Positions 45,488 through 54,000 of a stretch of 64,000 nt of DNA are shown here, in pieces. Origin of the DNA: Deltaproteobacteria bacterium (GTDB lineage Bacteria; Desulfobacterota; Desulfarculia; Adiutricales; Adiutricaceae); NCBI GenBank assembly GCA_031276865.1, contig JAISMF010000023.1, positions 1 through 64,000 of the forward strand. Reading direction: 5' to 3'. The position numbers and the translations under genes were made by a program. The first letter of the stretch is position 1. Each line of letters begins with the position of its first letter. The notes below the pieces were generated by a model. It saw only the letters and a list, made by a program, of their open reading frames with translations. It ran no database searches and was not told where the DNA came from.

Positions 45488-46508
45488 CCTGGTCCCTCTC
45501 CAAAGCCTCCGTGATCTGCTCCTCCCGGGAGAGGAAGCAGTCGGCCACCAGGGGATCGAAAAAAGTGCCCCGGCCCGCTTTTATGGTGCGGAAGGCTTCC
45601 ACGGCGCTCATGGGCTGTTTGTAGGTGCGGCTGTCCACCAGGGCGTCGAAGACGTCGACCACGGCCATGAGCCTCGCGCAAAGGGGGATGTCCTCCCCTT
45701 TAAGGCAGTCGGGGTAGCCCTTTCCGTCCCAGCGTTCGTGATGGCTTCTGGCCATCACGATGGCGTAGCCGTGGAAATCTTGGCTGGGCAGGATTTTGAA
45801 GATCCTTTTCAGATGGGTCTCGCCTATGACGGTGTGGGTCTTCATGAAGGCGAACTCCTCGTCGTTTAAGAGGGAGGGCTTCAAGAGGATGAGATCGGGG
45901 ATGCCGATTTTGCCGAAATCGTGGAGGGGGGCGGCCCTGGTCATGAGGGCGACGGATTTTTCCGAAATCTCCTCCGGGTACGCGCCCGACTCCAGAAGGG
46001 CGTTTCCTAAAATGTTCACGAAGCGGGCGGCGCGTCCGGAGAGTTTCGGTTCGGATTCGTAGCGGTGCTCGATTATGTCCGCGAAGGACGATAGGAGCTT
46101 GTCCTCGAATTCCCTGAGCAACTCGTCCCGACTGGTTTTGGCGGCGGCGAGCGCCAGCTGGGTGTTCACGCTGTGGAGGAGCAGATCCCTTTCCACGGGT
46201 TTGGCGACGAAGTCCGCCGCCCCCGCCTTGATGGCCCTGAGCTCGTTTTTGACGTCCGGGGAGGCGGTGAGGAAGATCACCGGAATATGACTGAGGGCGG
46301 GATTGGCTTTGAGTTCGGCGAAGGTGTCGAAGCCGTCCATCTCCGGCATTTCGATATCCAGAAGGATTAGATCCGGGATGCTCTTCTGGCTTATCTTCAA
46401 AGCCTGGGAGCCCGATTTGGCCAGACTGGTTTCAAATTCGTCCTCGAGCTGGATGTTTATCTGCTCGAGGTTGGTGAGGTTGTCGTCCACTATCAATATA
46501 TGCTGCAT
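45480..46508 (-). CDS. Response regulator with HD-GYP phosphodiesterase domain
   Basis: 342 residues. The receiver domain is at 1-120 with phospho-acceptor D51 (LILLDIEMPEMDG) and K104 (FVAKPVERD). The HD-GYP output has H197-D198 in PLHDFGKIGIPD, HHERWDGKGYP at 258-268 and ARLMAVVDVFDAL, so the metal site and the GYP motif are kept. It should hydrolyse cyclic di-GMP when activated by phosphorylation. It overlaps the FIST gene by 8 bp and is a likely output of the hybrid kinase 5 kb away. No clear ribosome-binding site marks the ATG. Confidence 0.93.
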   Translation of the reverse strand: MQHILIVDDNLTNLEQINIQLEDEFETSLAKSGSQALKISQKSIPDLILLDIEMPEMDGFDTFAELKANPALSHIPVIFLTASPDVKNELRAIKAGAADFVAKPVERDLLLHSVNTQLALAAAKTSRDELLREFEDKLLSSFADIIEHRYESEPKLSGRAARFVNILGNALLESGAYPEEISEKSVALMTRAAPLHDFGKIGIPDLILLKPSLLNDEEFAFMKTHTVIGETHLKRIFKILPSQDFHGYAIVMARSHHERWDGKGYPDCLKGEDIPLCARLMAVVDVFDALVDSRTYKQPMSAVEAFRTIKAGRGTFFDPLVADCFLSREEQITEALERDQDD

Positions 46509-46810
46509 GGAGGAGCGTCCGTTTTTGAATTTTGTTTTCGTCTAAGCTGAAAAAGGGTGGGGATCGTTAGGGATTTGTTAAATTCTCATGAAAAGCGATG
46601 AGGTTGTTCACCCCGCCGCTAGAAAAACCGAGGAGGGATTTTCATGGGAAAACCCCGGCGCGGCTTGAAATCGTAAATGGAGGGGTTTACGTTTCAAGGG
46701 CCGGAAGCCGTTGGAATATTTCCGAAGCTCTCCCGGGCGCCGGTCGGGGCCGGGGGAGGGTCGGACGGCGCCCTTGGGGGATCCAGACCGTAAACTGGAA
46801 AACAAAAACA
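46509..46810. other. Spacer between obg and the HD-GYP gene
   Basis: No gene was recognised. The minus-strand promoter of the HD-GYP gene should lie at its left end. Confidence 0.35.
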
Positions 46811-47872
46811 CTATATATGGGCATCGTTTTTTTCGGGAGCGGCCGGAGCGGAGGCCCCGCCTTGCCGGCTTTCGGCCGCGGAGGCGGAGACGGCGTTCCA
46901 GATGGCCTCGCGGAGCTCGCTTAGGCCCCGGCCGGTGATCGAGGAGAAGGGCAGGACGGGGGTTCTGGGATGGGCCTTCCGGAAGATGGCCAGGGCCTCC
47001 TCCGCGTTTTCGAGGTCCATCTTCCCCATGGCGATGAGCCGCGGCTTTTCCGTGAGGGCCGGATCGTAGTTTTTAAGCTCCCTCACGATGCGGTCCAGAT
47101 CCTTTTTGGGCCTTTTTTTGTCGAGGCGGGAGGGATCCAGGATGTGCACCAGCACCCCCGTCCGGCTGATGTGCTTTAAAAAACGCAGCCCCAGCCCGAG
47201 GCCCTTGGAGGCGCCGTCCACCAGTCCGGGTAGATCGGCCAGGACGAAGGCGCGATCGTCGTCGACCTGAACCACCCCCAGGTTGGGGTGGAGGGTGGTG
47301 AACTCGTAGTCGGCTATCTTGGGGCGGGCGCTGGAGAGGCGGGAGACGAGGGTGGATTTTCCCACGTTGGGGTAGCCCACCAGGGCGGCGTCCGCCAAGA
47401 GCCTCAGCTCCAGTAGAAGGCGCCGGGAAACGGCTTCCCCCCCGGGCTGGGCGAAACGGGGCGTCCTCATGGTGCTGCTCTTGAAGCGGGCGTTTCCCTG
47501 CCCCCCGCGGCCGCCCCGGGCGAGGACGAAACTCTCGCCCGGGCGGCTCAGGTCGCAGACGACCTCGGAGGTGTCCGGATCCCGCACGACGGTTCCGGGG
47601 GGAACCTTTATGATCAGATCCTCGGCGGACTCCCCCGTCTGGTTGCGGCCTCGGCCGGGTTGGCCGTTTTTCGCGTGGAAGTGCTGGTTGAAGTGGAATT
47701 TGAGGAGGGTGTCCTTCTGGCTTTCGGCCCTGACCACGACGTCTCCGCCCTTGCCGCCGTCTCCGCCGTCCGGGCCACCCCGGGGGAGGTACTTCTCCCG
47801 GCGGAAGCTGACGCAGCCCGCGCCTCCGTGGCCCGAGCGCACGTAAATCTTGGCTTCGTCCACGAATCTCAA
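46811..47872 (-). CDS. obg: GTPase Obg/CgtA
   Basis: 353 residues. The N-terminal Gly-rich Obg fold (GHGGAGCVSFRREKYLPRGG; GGDGGKGGDVVV) precedes the G domain with GYPNVGKST (166-174), DLPGLVDGASKG and the base-specificity region. The second specificity segment reads MGKMDLENAEE, where NKxD is usual, so the G4 motif is GKMD, as in some Obg proteins. Obg assists large ribosomal subunit assembly and ppGpp signalling. Start TTG at 47872 with GGAGG upstream. Homologues are usually next to rplU-rpmA, which are not seen here. Confidence 0.95.
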   Translation of the reverse strand: MRFVDEAKIYVRSGHGGAGCVSFRREKYLPRGGPDGGDGGKGGDVVVRAESQKDTLLKFHFNQHFHAKNGQPGRGRNQTGESAEDLIIKVPPGTVVRDPDTSEVVCDLSRPGESFVLARGGRGGQGNARFKSSTMRTPRFAQPGGEAVSRRLLLELRLLADAALVGYPNVGKSTLVSRLSSARPKIADYEFTTLHPNLGVVQVDDDRAFVLADLPGLVDGASKGLGLGLRFLKHISRTGVLVHILDPSRLDKKRPKKDLDRIVRELKNYDPALTEKPRLIAMGKMDLENAEEALAIFRKAHPRTPVLPFSSITGRGLSELREAIWNAVSASAAESRQGGASAPAAPEKNDAHI

Positions 47873-47990
47873 GAAGCGGGTCCCTCCTTTGTGTGAAAAC
47901 TGGCGTTTTGCTAGAATATTTTACCATACCCGGCTTTTTTTTCAGCCGTTCGGCACCATACTGAAGGTTTCGGGAGGAAAAGAGGGGGGG

Positions 47991-48428
47991 ATGGCGGAAA
48001 GAGACGTGAACATTCTGGCGCTCATCGCGGAGAACAGGATAGCCGAGGCCATGGCCGAGGGCCTGTTCGAAAACCTCCCCGGGAAGGGCAAACCACTGCC
48101 GGAGGATGATTTGGCATCCCTTCCCGACGACGTGAGGCTGGCCTTCCGCGTGCTGAGAATGTTCGGGGGAATGGAAGGGGCGGATTTCCCCAAGGCGCCG
48201 GACGAAGGCGTTGCGAAGAGGGAGGCCGCCGCGGGCGTCCTCCTCGGGGAGAAACTCAAGGAGCTGGGAGGCGGGGAGGCGGAGGCCTTTAAAAACCTCG
48301 AAACCCTGCGGGGGCGGCTGGGGAAAACGGACTCCCCCGAAGAAGGCCGGGCCCAGCGACTTTTGGAGTCCCCCTACCTCAAGAGGATTATGGAGAGGCT
48401 CTTTCGCAAAAGAGGGGGTGAAAAATAG
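47991..48428 (+). CDS. DUF1992 (DnaJ-C28-like) protein
   Basis: 145 residues from the ATG at 47991, preceded by a purine-rich AGAGGGGGGG; earlier in-frame starts lack a signal. The N-terminal signature AENRIAEAMAEGLFENLPGK then GKPL and DDLASLPDDVRLAFRVLR is that of the DnaJ homologue subfamily C28 conserved domain. The C-terminal part is charged and helical. The function of this family is not established. It is divergent from obg with a 118-bp shared promoter region. Confidence 0.88.
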   Translation: MAERDVNILALIAENRIAEAMAEGLFENLPGKGKPLPEDDLASLPDDVRLAFRVLRMFGGMEGADFPKAPDEGVAKREAAAGVLLGEKLKELGGGEAEAFKNLETLRGRLGKTDSPEEGRAQRLLESPYLKRIMERLFRKRGGEK

Positions 48429-49386
48429 AATTGACCGGATATCCGGAGTTTCCCGTTTCGTTTCAGGCCGGAACACTTTCCGCCTCCGGCGCCTCCTGGG
48501 CGCCCCCCTAGACGTCTTTCGGCGGACAATTCAGCGTGAATCACCCTTTTTCACATTCGTAAAGCTCCAACGCGGGGTCGTCCGGAGCGCCTCCTTAAGA
48601 AAAGCGCGTATTCCGCCTCGGGAGCGCCGTTTCCCGAACGCCCCGGGTTTAGGGAGCCGGAGGCGGCGTTTTCTCCGGTCGGGCGGGATGATTTTTTCTT
48701 TGTGGAATTAAAAGCGTAGTTATTAAACGCTAAATAATTTTTTATAGGTTATAAAATGATATTAAATACTAATTAAGATTAGTTTAGAATAACAACTCCG
48801 CCTCAGCGGAAAAATTCCGGAAAGGTGAATTTTTCGCCCCTCGCGCCGCGGCTTTCTTCGCGAAAGCGTCCCTCTTGAAGTTTTCCGCCGGAGGCCAAAT
48901 AGCCGCCGGGAGGGGAAATATCGCCCCTCCCGCTTTTTTTTCGCGTTTTGTATCGCTTGTTACAGCGGCGGAACTGGAAATGTCGTATCTTAAGGGAGTA
49001 AAATATTTTTAGAGAAAAACCGCTCTCAAAAGGCGGATCGCCTCACACGGGGTTCGCGCGGGGTTTTAAAGCCGGAAAAGCTTACGCGAAGGGTGGCGCG
49101 GCGCCTTCAGGCGTCCGTGGAAGAGATGAAGAGGTTCTCTTTTAATTTTTCAAAACCGCGCCGCGTTAACAGGGTATCCCCTCTCATTTCGGACTTTAAG
49201 TTCATCTGTCGGGACGAAGGATCATCCGGAGCCTGGGAACGCTTTCGATCAACCAAGTTTTTATAAAATCAACCGGTTCTTCGACGAACCGGATATTTAT
49301 GGTGTTTCACAACCGCTCCGCTCCGGTTTAGTTCTTTTCCATACCTTACCGGTAAGCGGACGAGCGCGTCCTTAAAGGAGGATGAC
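48429..49386. other. Long intergenic region with an orphan terminator; possible small RNA
   Basis: 48725-48795 is AT-rich and promoter-like. 48796-48905 is GC-rich with several local hairpins (CCGCCTCAGCGG; TTCTTCGCGAA; CCGCCGGAGGC) and ends in a strong terminator (48906-48943), although the nearest upstream gene stops at 48428. This is consistent with a ~150-nt non-coding transcript, not identified. 48950-49386 has no gene; it includes the ribosome-binding site AAAGGAGG of the PPOX gene. Confidence 0.35.
48906..48943 (+). terminator. Orphan intrinsic terminator
   Basis: GGGAGGGG (48908-48915) pairs with CCCCTCCC (48924-48931), then GC and about T8. No annotated gene ends within 450 bp upstream on this strand. 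Confidence 0.82.
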
Positions 49387-49785
49387 ATGGCTAAAATCAC
49401 TAAGGAAATCCAGGATTTCATCGCCGGCAAACTGGGATGGGTGGCGACGGCCGACAAAAACGGCCTGCCCAACCTGGCGCCCAAAGGCACTTTAAAGGTT
49501 CTAGACGACGAGTCCCTCGTCTTCGCCGATCTGTTCTCGCTCAAGACAAGGGCTTTTCTGGAGAGCAACCCCCAGGTGGCGGTAGCCGTCATAGACAAGG
49601 CTACCGGCTACCAGTTCAAAGGAAAAGCCGAACTTCTGACTTCGGGCCCGATTTTTGAACAGGTGAGCGGCGGAGTGAAGGCCGCCATGCCCGATGTCAA
49701 GGGGATCAAGTACGCGGTTAAAATCAAGGTGGATTCCGTCTACAGCCTCTCTCCCGGACCGGACGCCGGTAAGAAGCTCGCCTAG
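49387..49785 (+). CDS. Pyridoxamine 5'-phosphate oxidase-like FMN-binding protein
   Basis: 132 residues. The split-barrel pattern is clear: GWVATADKNGLPNLAPKGTL at the start, SLVFADLFSLKTRAFLESNP and AVAVIDKATGYQFKGKAELL. Such small PPOX-fold proteins bind FMN and are common in sulfate reducers and other anaerobes; the substrate is usually unknown. AAAGGAGG sits seven bases before the ATG, and a terminator follows. It lies 230 bp upstream of the Crp/Fnr regulator gene, which may control it. Confidence 0.85.
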   Translation: MAKITKEIQDFIAGKLGWVATADKNGLPNLAPKGTLKVLDDESLVFADLFSLKTRAFLESNPQVAVAVIDKATGYQFKGKAELLTSGPIFEQVSGGVKAAMPDVKGIKYAVKIKVDSVYSLSPGPDAGKKLA

Positions 49786-49812
49786 GCGCGTCGCCTTCCC
49801 TGTTTTAATTTA

Positions 49813-49845
49813 GGGGCAGCCTGGCCGAGGTCCGGCTGCCTTTTC
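49813..49845 (+). terminator. Terminator of the PPOX gene
   Basis: GGCAGCC (49815-49821) pairs with GGCTGCC (49834-49840), followed by TTTT. It lies 28 bp past the stop. Confidence 0.75.
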
Positions 49846-50016
49846 AATATCGGATCGCGAAAAATCTATAAATGTAATTTCAATCGCCAGGGGCGAACAC
49901 GCTAAAATATCTGGTTTTAGAATAGAATATGTGGAATTATGTTTAAGGCCGTTGGGAACGGCGTGTTATTCACGCCACCTGGATCGGCTGAAGAATGATC
50001 AATTTCGGGGATATTT

Positions 50017-50745
50017 ATGACCGAATGTCTGTGCAACAAGGCGAATATTTCCGCGACGTCATGGTCCAATTTCTGCGTCGGAGAGTTATGGCTCTTTTCC
50101 GGACTCAAAGAAGAGGAGTTACGTGAACTGTCCAAAACCCTGGTCCGCGGGAGCTTCGAACCCGGGGATACCATATTCCGGCAGGGCGACCGGGCTGAGA
50201 GTATTTTTCTCATCAAGTCGGGGCGGATCCGTCTCAGCAGGGTCATGGAAAACGGAGCTGAGGTGATCCTGGATATCCGGAAACCGGGAGACTATATCGG
50301 CGAGTACATCCTAAACGATCTGGAACAAGTTTACCCTTATCCCGTGACCGCCTTGTGCATGGACAAGGTTCATACCTGCGGATTCACCCGTAGGAGTTTC
50401 GAGGAGATGGTCTTGACCTACCCGCATATCGGGCTTACCGTAATCCGTAATCTGGCCGGCCGCATAAGCAATTTAACCGAGCGTATCGAGGCTTTAAGCC
50501 AGACTCATCTGGAGGAGAAGATCTACTCCGTGCTCCTCAATGTCGCCAAAGAGCACGGAAAGCTCGGGAAAAAAGGGGCGTATCATCTTGAAATGCCCCT
50601 CACCCACGAGGATTTGGGGTTTTTGGTCGGCGCTCACAGGGTGAGCGTCACCCGCATTATGAAAAAGCTGAGGGCCAGAGGGCTCGTGACCCTTGACGGA
50701 AAGATCCTGGTTGTCCAGGGAGAGGATGACAACATCCAGCATTGA
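50017..50745 (+). CDS. Crp/Fnr-family transcription regulator
   Basis: 242 residues. The cyclic-nucleotide-binding fold covers 25-140 (FEPGDTIFRQGDRAESIFLI; IRKPGDYIGEYIL), followed by the dimer helix (120-160) and a HTH_Crp domain (LTHEDLGFLVGAHRVSVTRI). There are cysteines at 4, 6 and 20 near the N-terminus and at 121, the position of FNR's fourth ligand. The N-terminal spacing is not that of FNR, so an Fe-S or thiol redox switch is possible but unproven. It is upstream of an AT-rich region holding a palindrome at 50821-50836 that it might bind. Confidence 0.88.
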   Translation: MTECLCNKANISATSWSNFCVGELWLFSGLKEEELRELSKTLVRGSFEPGDTIFRQGDRAESIFLIKSGRIRLSRVMENGAEVILDIRKPGDYIGEYILNDLEQVYPYPVTALCMDKVHTCGFTRRSFEEMVLTYPHIGLTVIRNLAGRISNLTERIEALSQTHLEEKIYSVLLNVAKEHGKLGKKGAYHLEMPLTHEDLGFLVGAHRVSVTRIMKKLRARGLVTLDGKILVVQGEDDNIQH

Positions 50746-50820
50746 CATTCTTTTCGGCTTCGCGCCTTGGCTGGAACCGGAAGGCCCGCCGCGCCCCGGA
50801 CGCTGTTTTAAAGACTTATT

Positions 50821-50836
50821 ACGCTAAATATAGCGT
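50821..50836. promoter_or_regulatory. Candidate operator palindrome
   Basis: ACGCTA-AATA-TAGCGT is a perfect 6+6 inverted repeat about 75 bp after the regulator stop and 110 bp before the membrane protein gene. Half-sites ACGCTAAA also occur at about 48729 and 49899. It could be bound by the Crp/Fnr protein; its sequence differs from the Fnr consensus TTGATnnnnATCAA. Confidence 0.45.
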
Positions 50837-50908
50837 TTAGATAATATTATAACGCAGTGTATAGTGGTCAAGGTGAATTCGGATAAAAACCGCCCCCAAA
50901 TTTTTGTG

Positions 50909-50914
50909 TATAAT
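50909..50914 (+). promoter_or_regulatory. -10 hexamer of the membrane protein gene
   Basis: A perfect TATAAT with a TGTG extension. No good -35 box is visible, so activation from the upstream palindrome is plausible. A start near 50921 would leave a short leader with GGAGGG before ATG 50949. Confidence 0.4.
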
Positions 50915-50948
50915 GGAGGGAATTGACCCCGGAGGGAGCCATTTCCCC

Positions 50949-52139
50949 ATGCCGCTTGGTTTTCGAATCGGATACGCAGCATCGCTAATCATTCTCTTCT
51001 CCTGCGGATTCGTCCTGCATCTGATGACCCCTATGGCCAAGGCCGTGTGGCAGCCATGGTGCGTTATCAGTTTCGCTCTTCTTGTTTTGATCTTAAGGGA
51101 AATTCTGCGTTCGAACTCTCCCGGTGGAAGTCATGCCGGGAAGTTTTTCTCGCTGAGCCTTAATCAGGGTTATTTCTCGTTCATTTTCCTGCTTATATTC
51201 CTCAGCCTCTCGCTTTTATACCTCTATGTTGAAAAAAAGGGCTCGCCCGTCCTGAGTTATTATTTATCCAATGTGGTAAATTTCGGATTATGGACGCCCT
51301 TAGGGGTAATGATTTTTTTCGGGTTGAAGTTAAGCAATCCTAAGTTGTCAGTCCTAGACACGATTATCACCTTTTCATCTTTAGTTCTGTCTATCGTGGT
51401 TTTCGCTTCCGGGTTATATTATTATCAGGCGAGAATCCTTGTCATCACGATAATTTGTCTGATTTTTTTATTCAAAGGGAATATCAGTCTTAAAATTCTT
51501 GTGTTTTTAGCTGTGGTGCTGTATTATCTCGGCGGTATTTTGGTTGTTTCCAGCGAGTGCGAGAATTTTTATCCCCAATACGCCTGGCTGTTTTCCGGCA
51601 TGTCGGAACTTAACGCCTCATACGACCTGGTGTTAAGGCAGACAGTTGTTGAAATGGCTGGTTTTTGGGGAACCGGAGGCAGGTATATTCAGGAAGTGTC
51701 TTTGCCTCTTTCTGATTATTTGAGTTATAATTGTCTACCGTATCTGTCTCTCGTTGGGGGATATATTTCGGTTGGTATGTACATTCTTTCCCTGTTTTTT
51801 TTAGTGGGATCGCTGTTTTATCATATTTTAGAAATTAGGGGTGGATGGGCGGGAAACGTTTCAGCCGCTGTGCTTTTGTTTTTCGCAATTGATTACTATA
51901 TGTCAATCGTAGCCATGTTGAAGCCTTTTGGACTTATTATGGGCGGTGGGGCCAACGGACTCCCGTTTATAGGAAGTTTTGAATCTGGCAGTATTTTGGC
52001 GACGCTTACGCTTTTTGTTATCTCCGCTCACAAGGTTGCCCGTCAAAATACAGTTGAGATTGATTCGGGACAAAATTTGCTAATCAAAAATCATGCGGAT
52101 AATATTTTAAAAACATCAGAGGATGATGAAAATTTGTAA
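50949..52139 (+). CDS. Polytopic membrane protein, family not recognised
   Basis: 396 residues from ATG 50949, chosen because GGAGGG lies at 50931-50936 and a TATAAT at 50909 would exclude the earlier ATG. About 10-12 hydrophobic helices cover most of the length, with a longer polar loop around residues 195-235 (SECENFYPQYAWLFSGMSEL). The tail after ~375 is polar. The layout resembles O-antigen polymerase/ligase-like or other integral proteins, but no motif is diagnostic. The gene is distinctly AT-richer than its left neighbours, a sign of transfer. Confidence 0.65.
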   Translation: MPLGFRIGYAASLIILFSCGFVLHLMTPMAKAVWQPWCVISFALLVLILREILRSNSPGGSHAGKFFSLSLNQGYFSFIFLLIFLSLSLLYLYVEKKGSPVLSYYLSNVVNFGLWTPLGVMIFFGLKLSNPKLSVLDTIITFSSLVLSIVVFASGLYYYQARILVITIICLIFLFKGNISLKILVFLAVVLYYLGGILVVSSECENFYPQYAWLFSGMSELNASYDLVLRQTVVEMAGFWGTGGRYIQEVSLPLSDYLSYNCLPYLSLVGGYISVGMYILSLFFLVGSLFYHILEIRGGWAGNVSAAVLLFFAIDYYMSIVAMLKPFGLIMGGGANGLPFIGSFESGSILATLTLFVISAHKVARQNTVEIDSGQNLLIKNHADNILKTSEDDENL

Positions 52140-52302
52140 TAAGAGCTGTTGCAAGTTGAGATTGAATTTACTAATTATGATTAATTTATTTTTTAACGGT
52201 GTATATGGGTAAACGCGTCTTTTCAATTAGATGCGGACAATATATGATTAAACACGTTCAATTTATATTCGAAATTAGGTTGTTTAGCACCCACGGGGTT
52301 TT

Positions 52303-52893
52303 ATGAAACAGAAACGCGTTATAATAAAGTGCGGCATGTTTGACGAGGAGCTTGATAAGGCGTTAGAACCTCTCAAGGAATTGTATGATATCCGATACAT
52401 ACGGCTACATCCAGGATATCACTGCAATATTGAAGAGCTGGAACGCCGGCTTGAAGAAGCTCTTCAGAGCGATTTGATAAAGGATAAAAGCGATGTCAGG
52501 ATTTTTTATGGCAGCAAGTGCCTTCCAGACATGCCTGATTTTTCCAAAAAGCACGGTGTTAAAGTGCTTCCCACTTCTAACTGCCTGTCAGCCATGGTCG
52601 GAGATAAAAAATTGATGGAGCTTGAGCGAGATAAAACAATGGTTCTCACTCCATCCTGGATCAGCAAGTTGTTTATGGCACAGGAGAATGTTCCGTCTTT
52701 CTTAAGATGGGATGAAACTGATTTTAAAATAAATTTCGGACGCTACGACAGATGTCTGATACTTGAAACAACGGAACCTCCAGACGATGAAAAAATTTTA
52801 GAGATATACGATCTTTTTGGTAATCCAATTATTGAAACTACGCCTTGCTCGCTTGATCATTTTACTCAGTTAGTCAAAGAATTTATGATTTAA
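52303..52893 (+). CDS. DUF1638-like protein
   Basis: 196 residues. The order VIIKCGMFDEEL, IRLHPGYHCNIEELERRLEE, RIFYGSKCLPD, VLPTSNCLSAMVGD, TMVLTPSWISKLF parallels DUF1638 proteins, which have an N-terminal xxCGM, a YGxC motif, an HDC/NC motif before a small loop and a TPGW motif. The match is by pattern memory and divergent (TPSW, YGSKC). DUF1638 genes in methanogens and anaerobes sit beside corrinoid/methyltransferase genes; none is seen here. AT-rich like its neighbour, it follows by 163 bp. Confidence 0.6.
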   Translation: MKQKRVIIKCGMFDEELDKALEPLKELYDIRYIRLHPGYHCNIEELERRLEEALQSDLIKDKSDVRIFYGSKCLPDMPDFSKKHGVKVLPTSNCLSAMVGDKKLMELERDKTMVLTPSWISKLFMAQENVPSFLRWDETDFKINFGRYDRCLILETTEPPDDEKILEIYDLFGNPIIETTPCSLDHFTQLVKEFMI

Positions 52894-53374
52894 ATACGAA
52901 TTTTAAGTTTGGCGATGTCCCTTTGTTTTATCCCTATCGAACATCATTCGTTTATCGTCAGTTTAAATGATGTTCCTGACAACGAAAGTTCTCTATTTTC
53001 TGCTACCAGAGTTTGTCCATTTTTGCTATAAACCTTGACCGAAATACAATTAACGTAATTATTTTATACTCTATACTAATATTATCTTTATCCAATAATA
53101 AATCTTTATATGATAAATAGTTAATATTTCATTGCTAATTATTATAAAAAATTAGTCATAACATTGTTTTCCCTTACAAATTATATTTCGTCAGTACAAA
53201 ATTTTCGCTTTTTGGACAGGGTTTCGAGCAGAAAAAAGACGAGTTTCGTTGTCAATTTCTGGACAAAAAACAGTGTTATCACCACTATTTATCATGCCGC
53301 CATATCCCGGCACCTTATTCTAGGCACGTAGACCGAGGCTTAATCCTTTCCAGTTAGACCAAGTCCTTTTTCTT
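52894..53374. other. AT-rich spacer with no gene
   Basis: 53035-53165 is extremely AT-rich. No ORF or RNA was recognised. It leads into the tandem array. Confidence 0.4.
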
Positions 53375-53600
53375 TTGATGAAGGGGTCCCTTATTTTTTG
53401 GCGGATTCCCCTTTTATTTTGGTGGGATCCCCCTTTTTTTGGTGGGATCCCCCTTTTATTTGGTGGGATCCCCCTTTTTTTTGGTGGGGTCCCTTATTTT
53501 TTGTGGGATCCCCCTTTTTTTTGGTGGGATCCCCCTTTTTTTTGGTGGGATCCAATTTTTTTGGTGGGATCCCTTATTTTTTGGTGGGTTCCCTTATCAA
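53375..53600. repeat. Tandem array of ~20-bp units with GGTGGGATCCC
   Basis: About ten imperfect copies of TTTTTTTTGGTGGGATCCCC and close variants (some TTATTTTTTGGTGGG). Each full unit holds a BamHI-type GGATCC palindrome inside GGGATCCC. All three forward frames are open, giving PFFWWDP-, GSPFFLV- and GGIPLFF-type repeats, so the open frames are a by-product. The array runs straight into the first 171-bp repeat. Confidence 0.92.
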
Positions 53601-54000
53601 AAAAATAACACCATTAAATATTAGGATCTGAATGTACGTCTGCTGGCTCTATTCTTAATCGTAGCTTTGCATTTACATATATTAAAAATAATAATTATAA
53701 GATATAAATTAGTTAAAAATAGTCTATTTTATTTGGCGGGGTATCTATTTTTTGGTGGGTTCCCTTATCAAAAAAATAACATCAGTAAATATAGGATCTT
53801 AATGTATGTCTGACGCCTTTATTTTTAATTGATGCTTTAATTACAATATATATAAATATTAATCAATATTAGATATAAATTTTTTAAAAAAAAGTCTATT
53901 TTATTTGGCCTGGTCCCTTGTCAAAACAATAACGCAATTAAATATAGGATCTAAATGTACGGCTGGCGGTTTTATTCTTTATAGGAGTATTAGCAACAAA
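53583..54000. repeat. Three-copy ~155-171-bp direct repeat
   Basis: Each copy begins with GGTGGGTTCCCTTATCAAAA or a close variant, continues AATAACAnnAnTAAATAT, AGGATCTnAATGTA and CTGncGnnTnTATTnTT, and ends with AGTCTATTTTATTTGG. CCCTTATC/CCCTTGTC anchors lie at about 53591, 53762 and 53915. The first three dozen bases of each copy are the best conserved. No ORF. It could be a cluster of small RNA genes, protein-binding sites, or a replication/partition-like iteron set. Confidence 0.8.

Noticed and set aside
48796-48943. Region as SRP RNA, 6S RNA or tmRNA
   Set aside because: The expected conserved cores (for example the SRP GGAAGGAAGCA loop) are not present; only a generic small-RNA possibility is kept.
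53375-53608. Tandem repeat read as a CRISPR array
   Set aside because: Units are ~20 bp with no unique spacers between them, and no cas genes are near.
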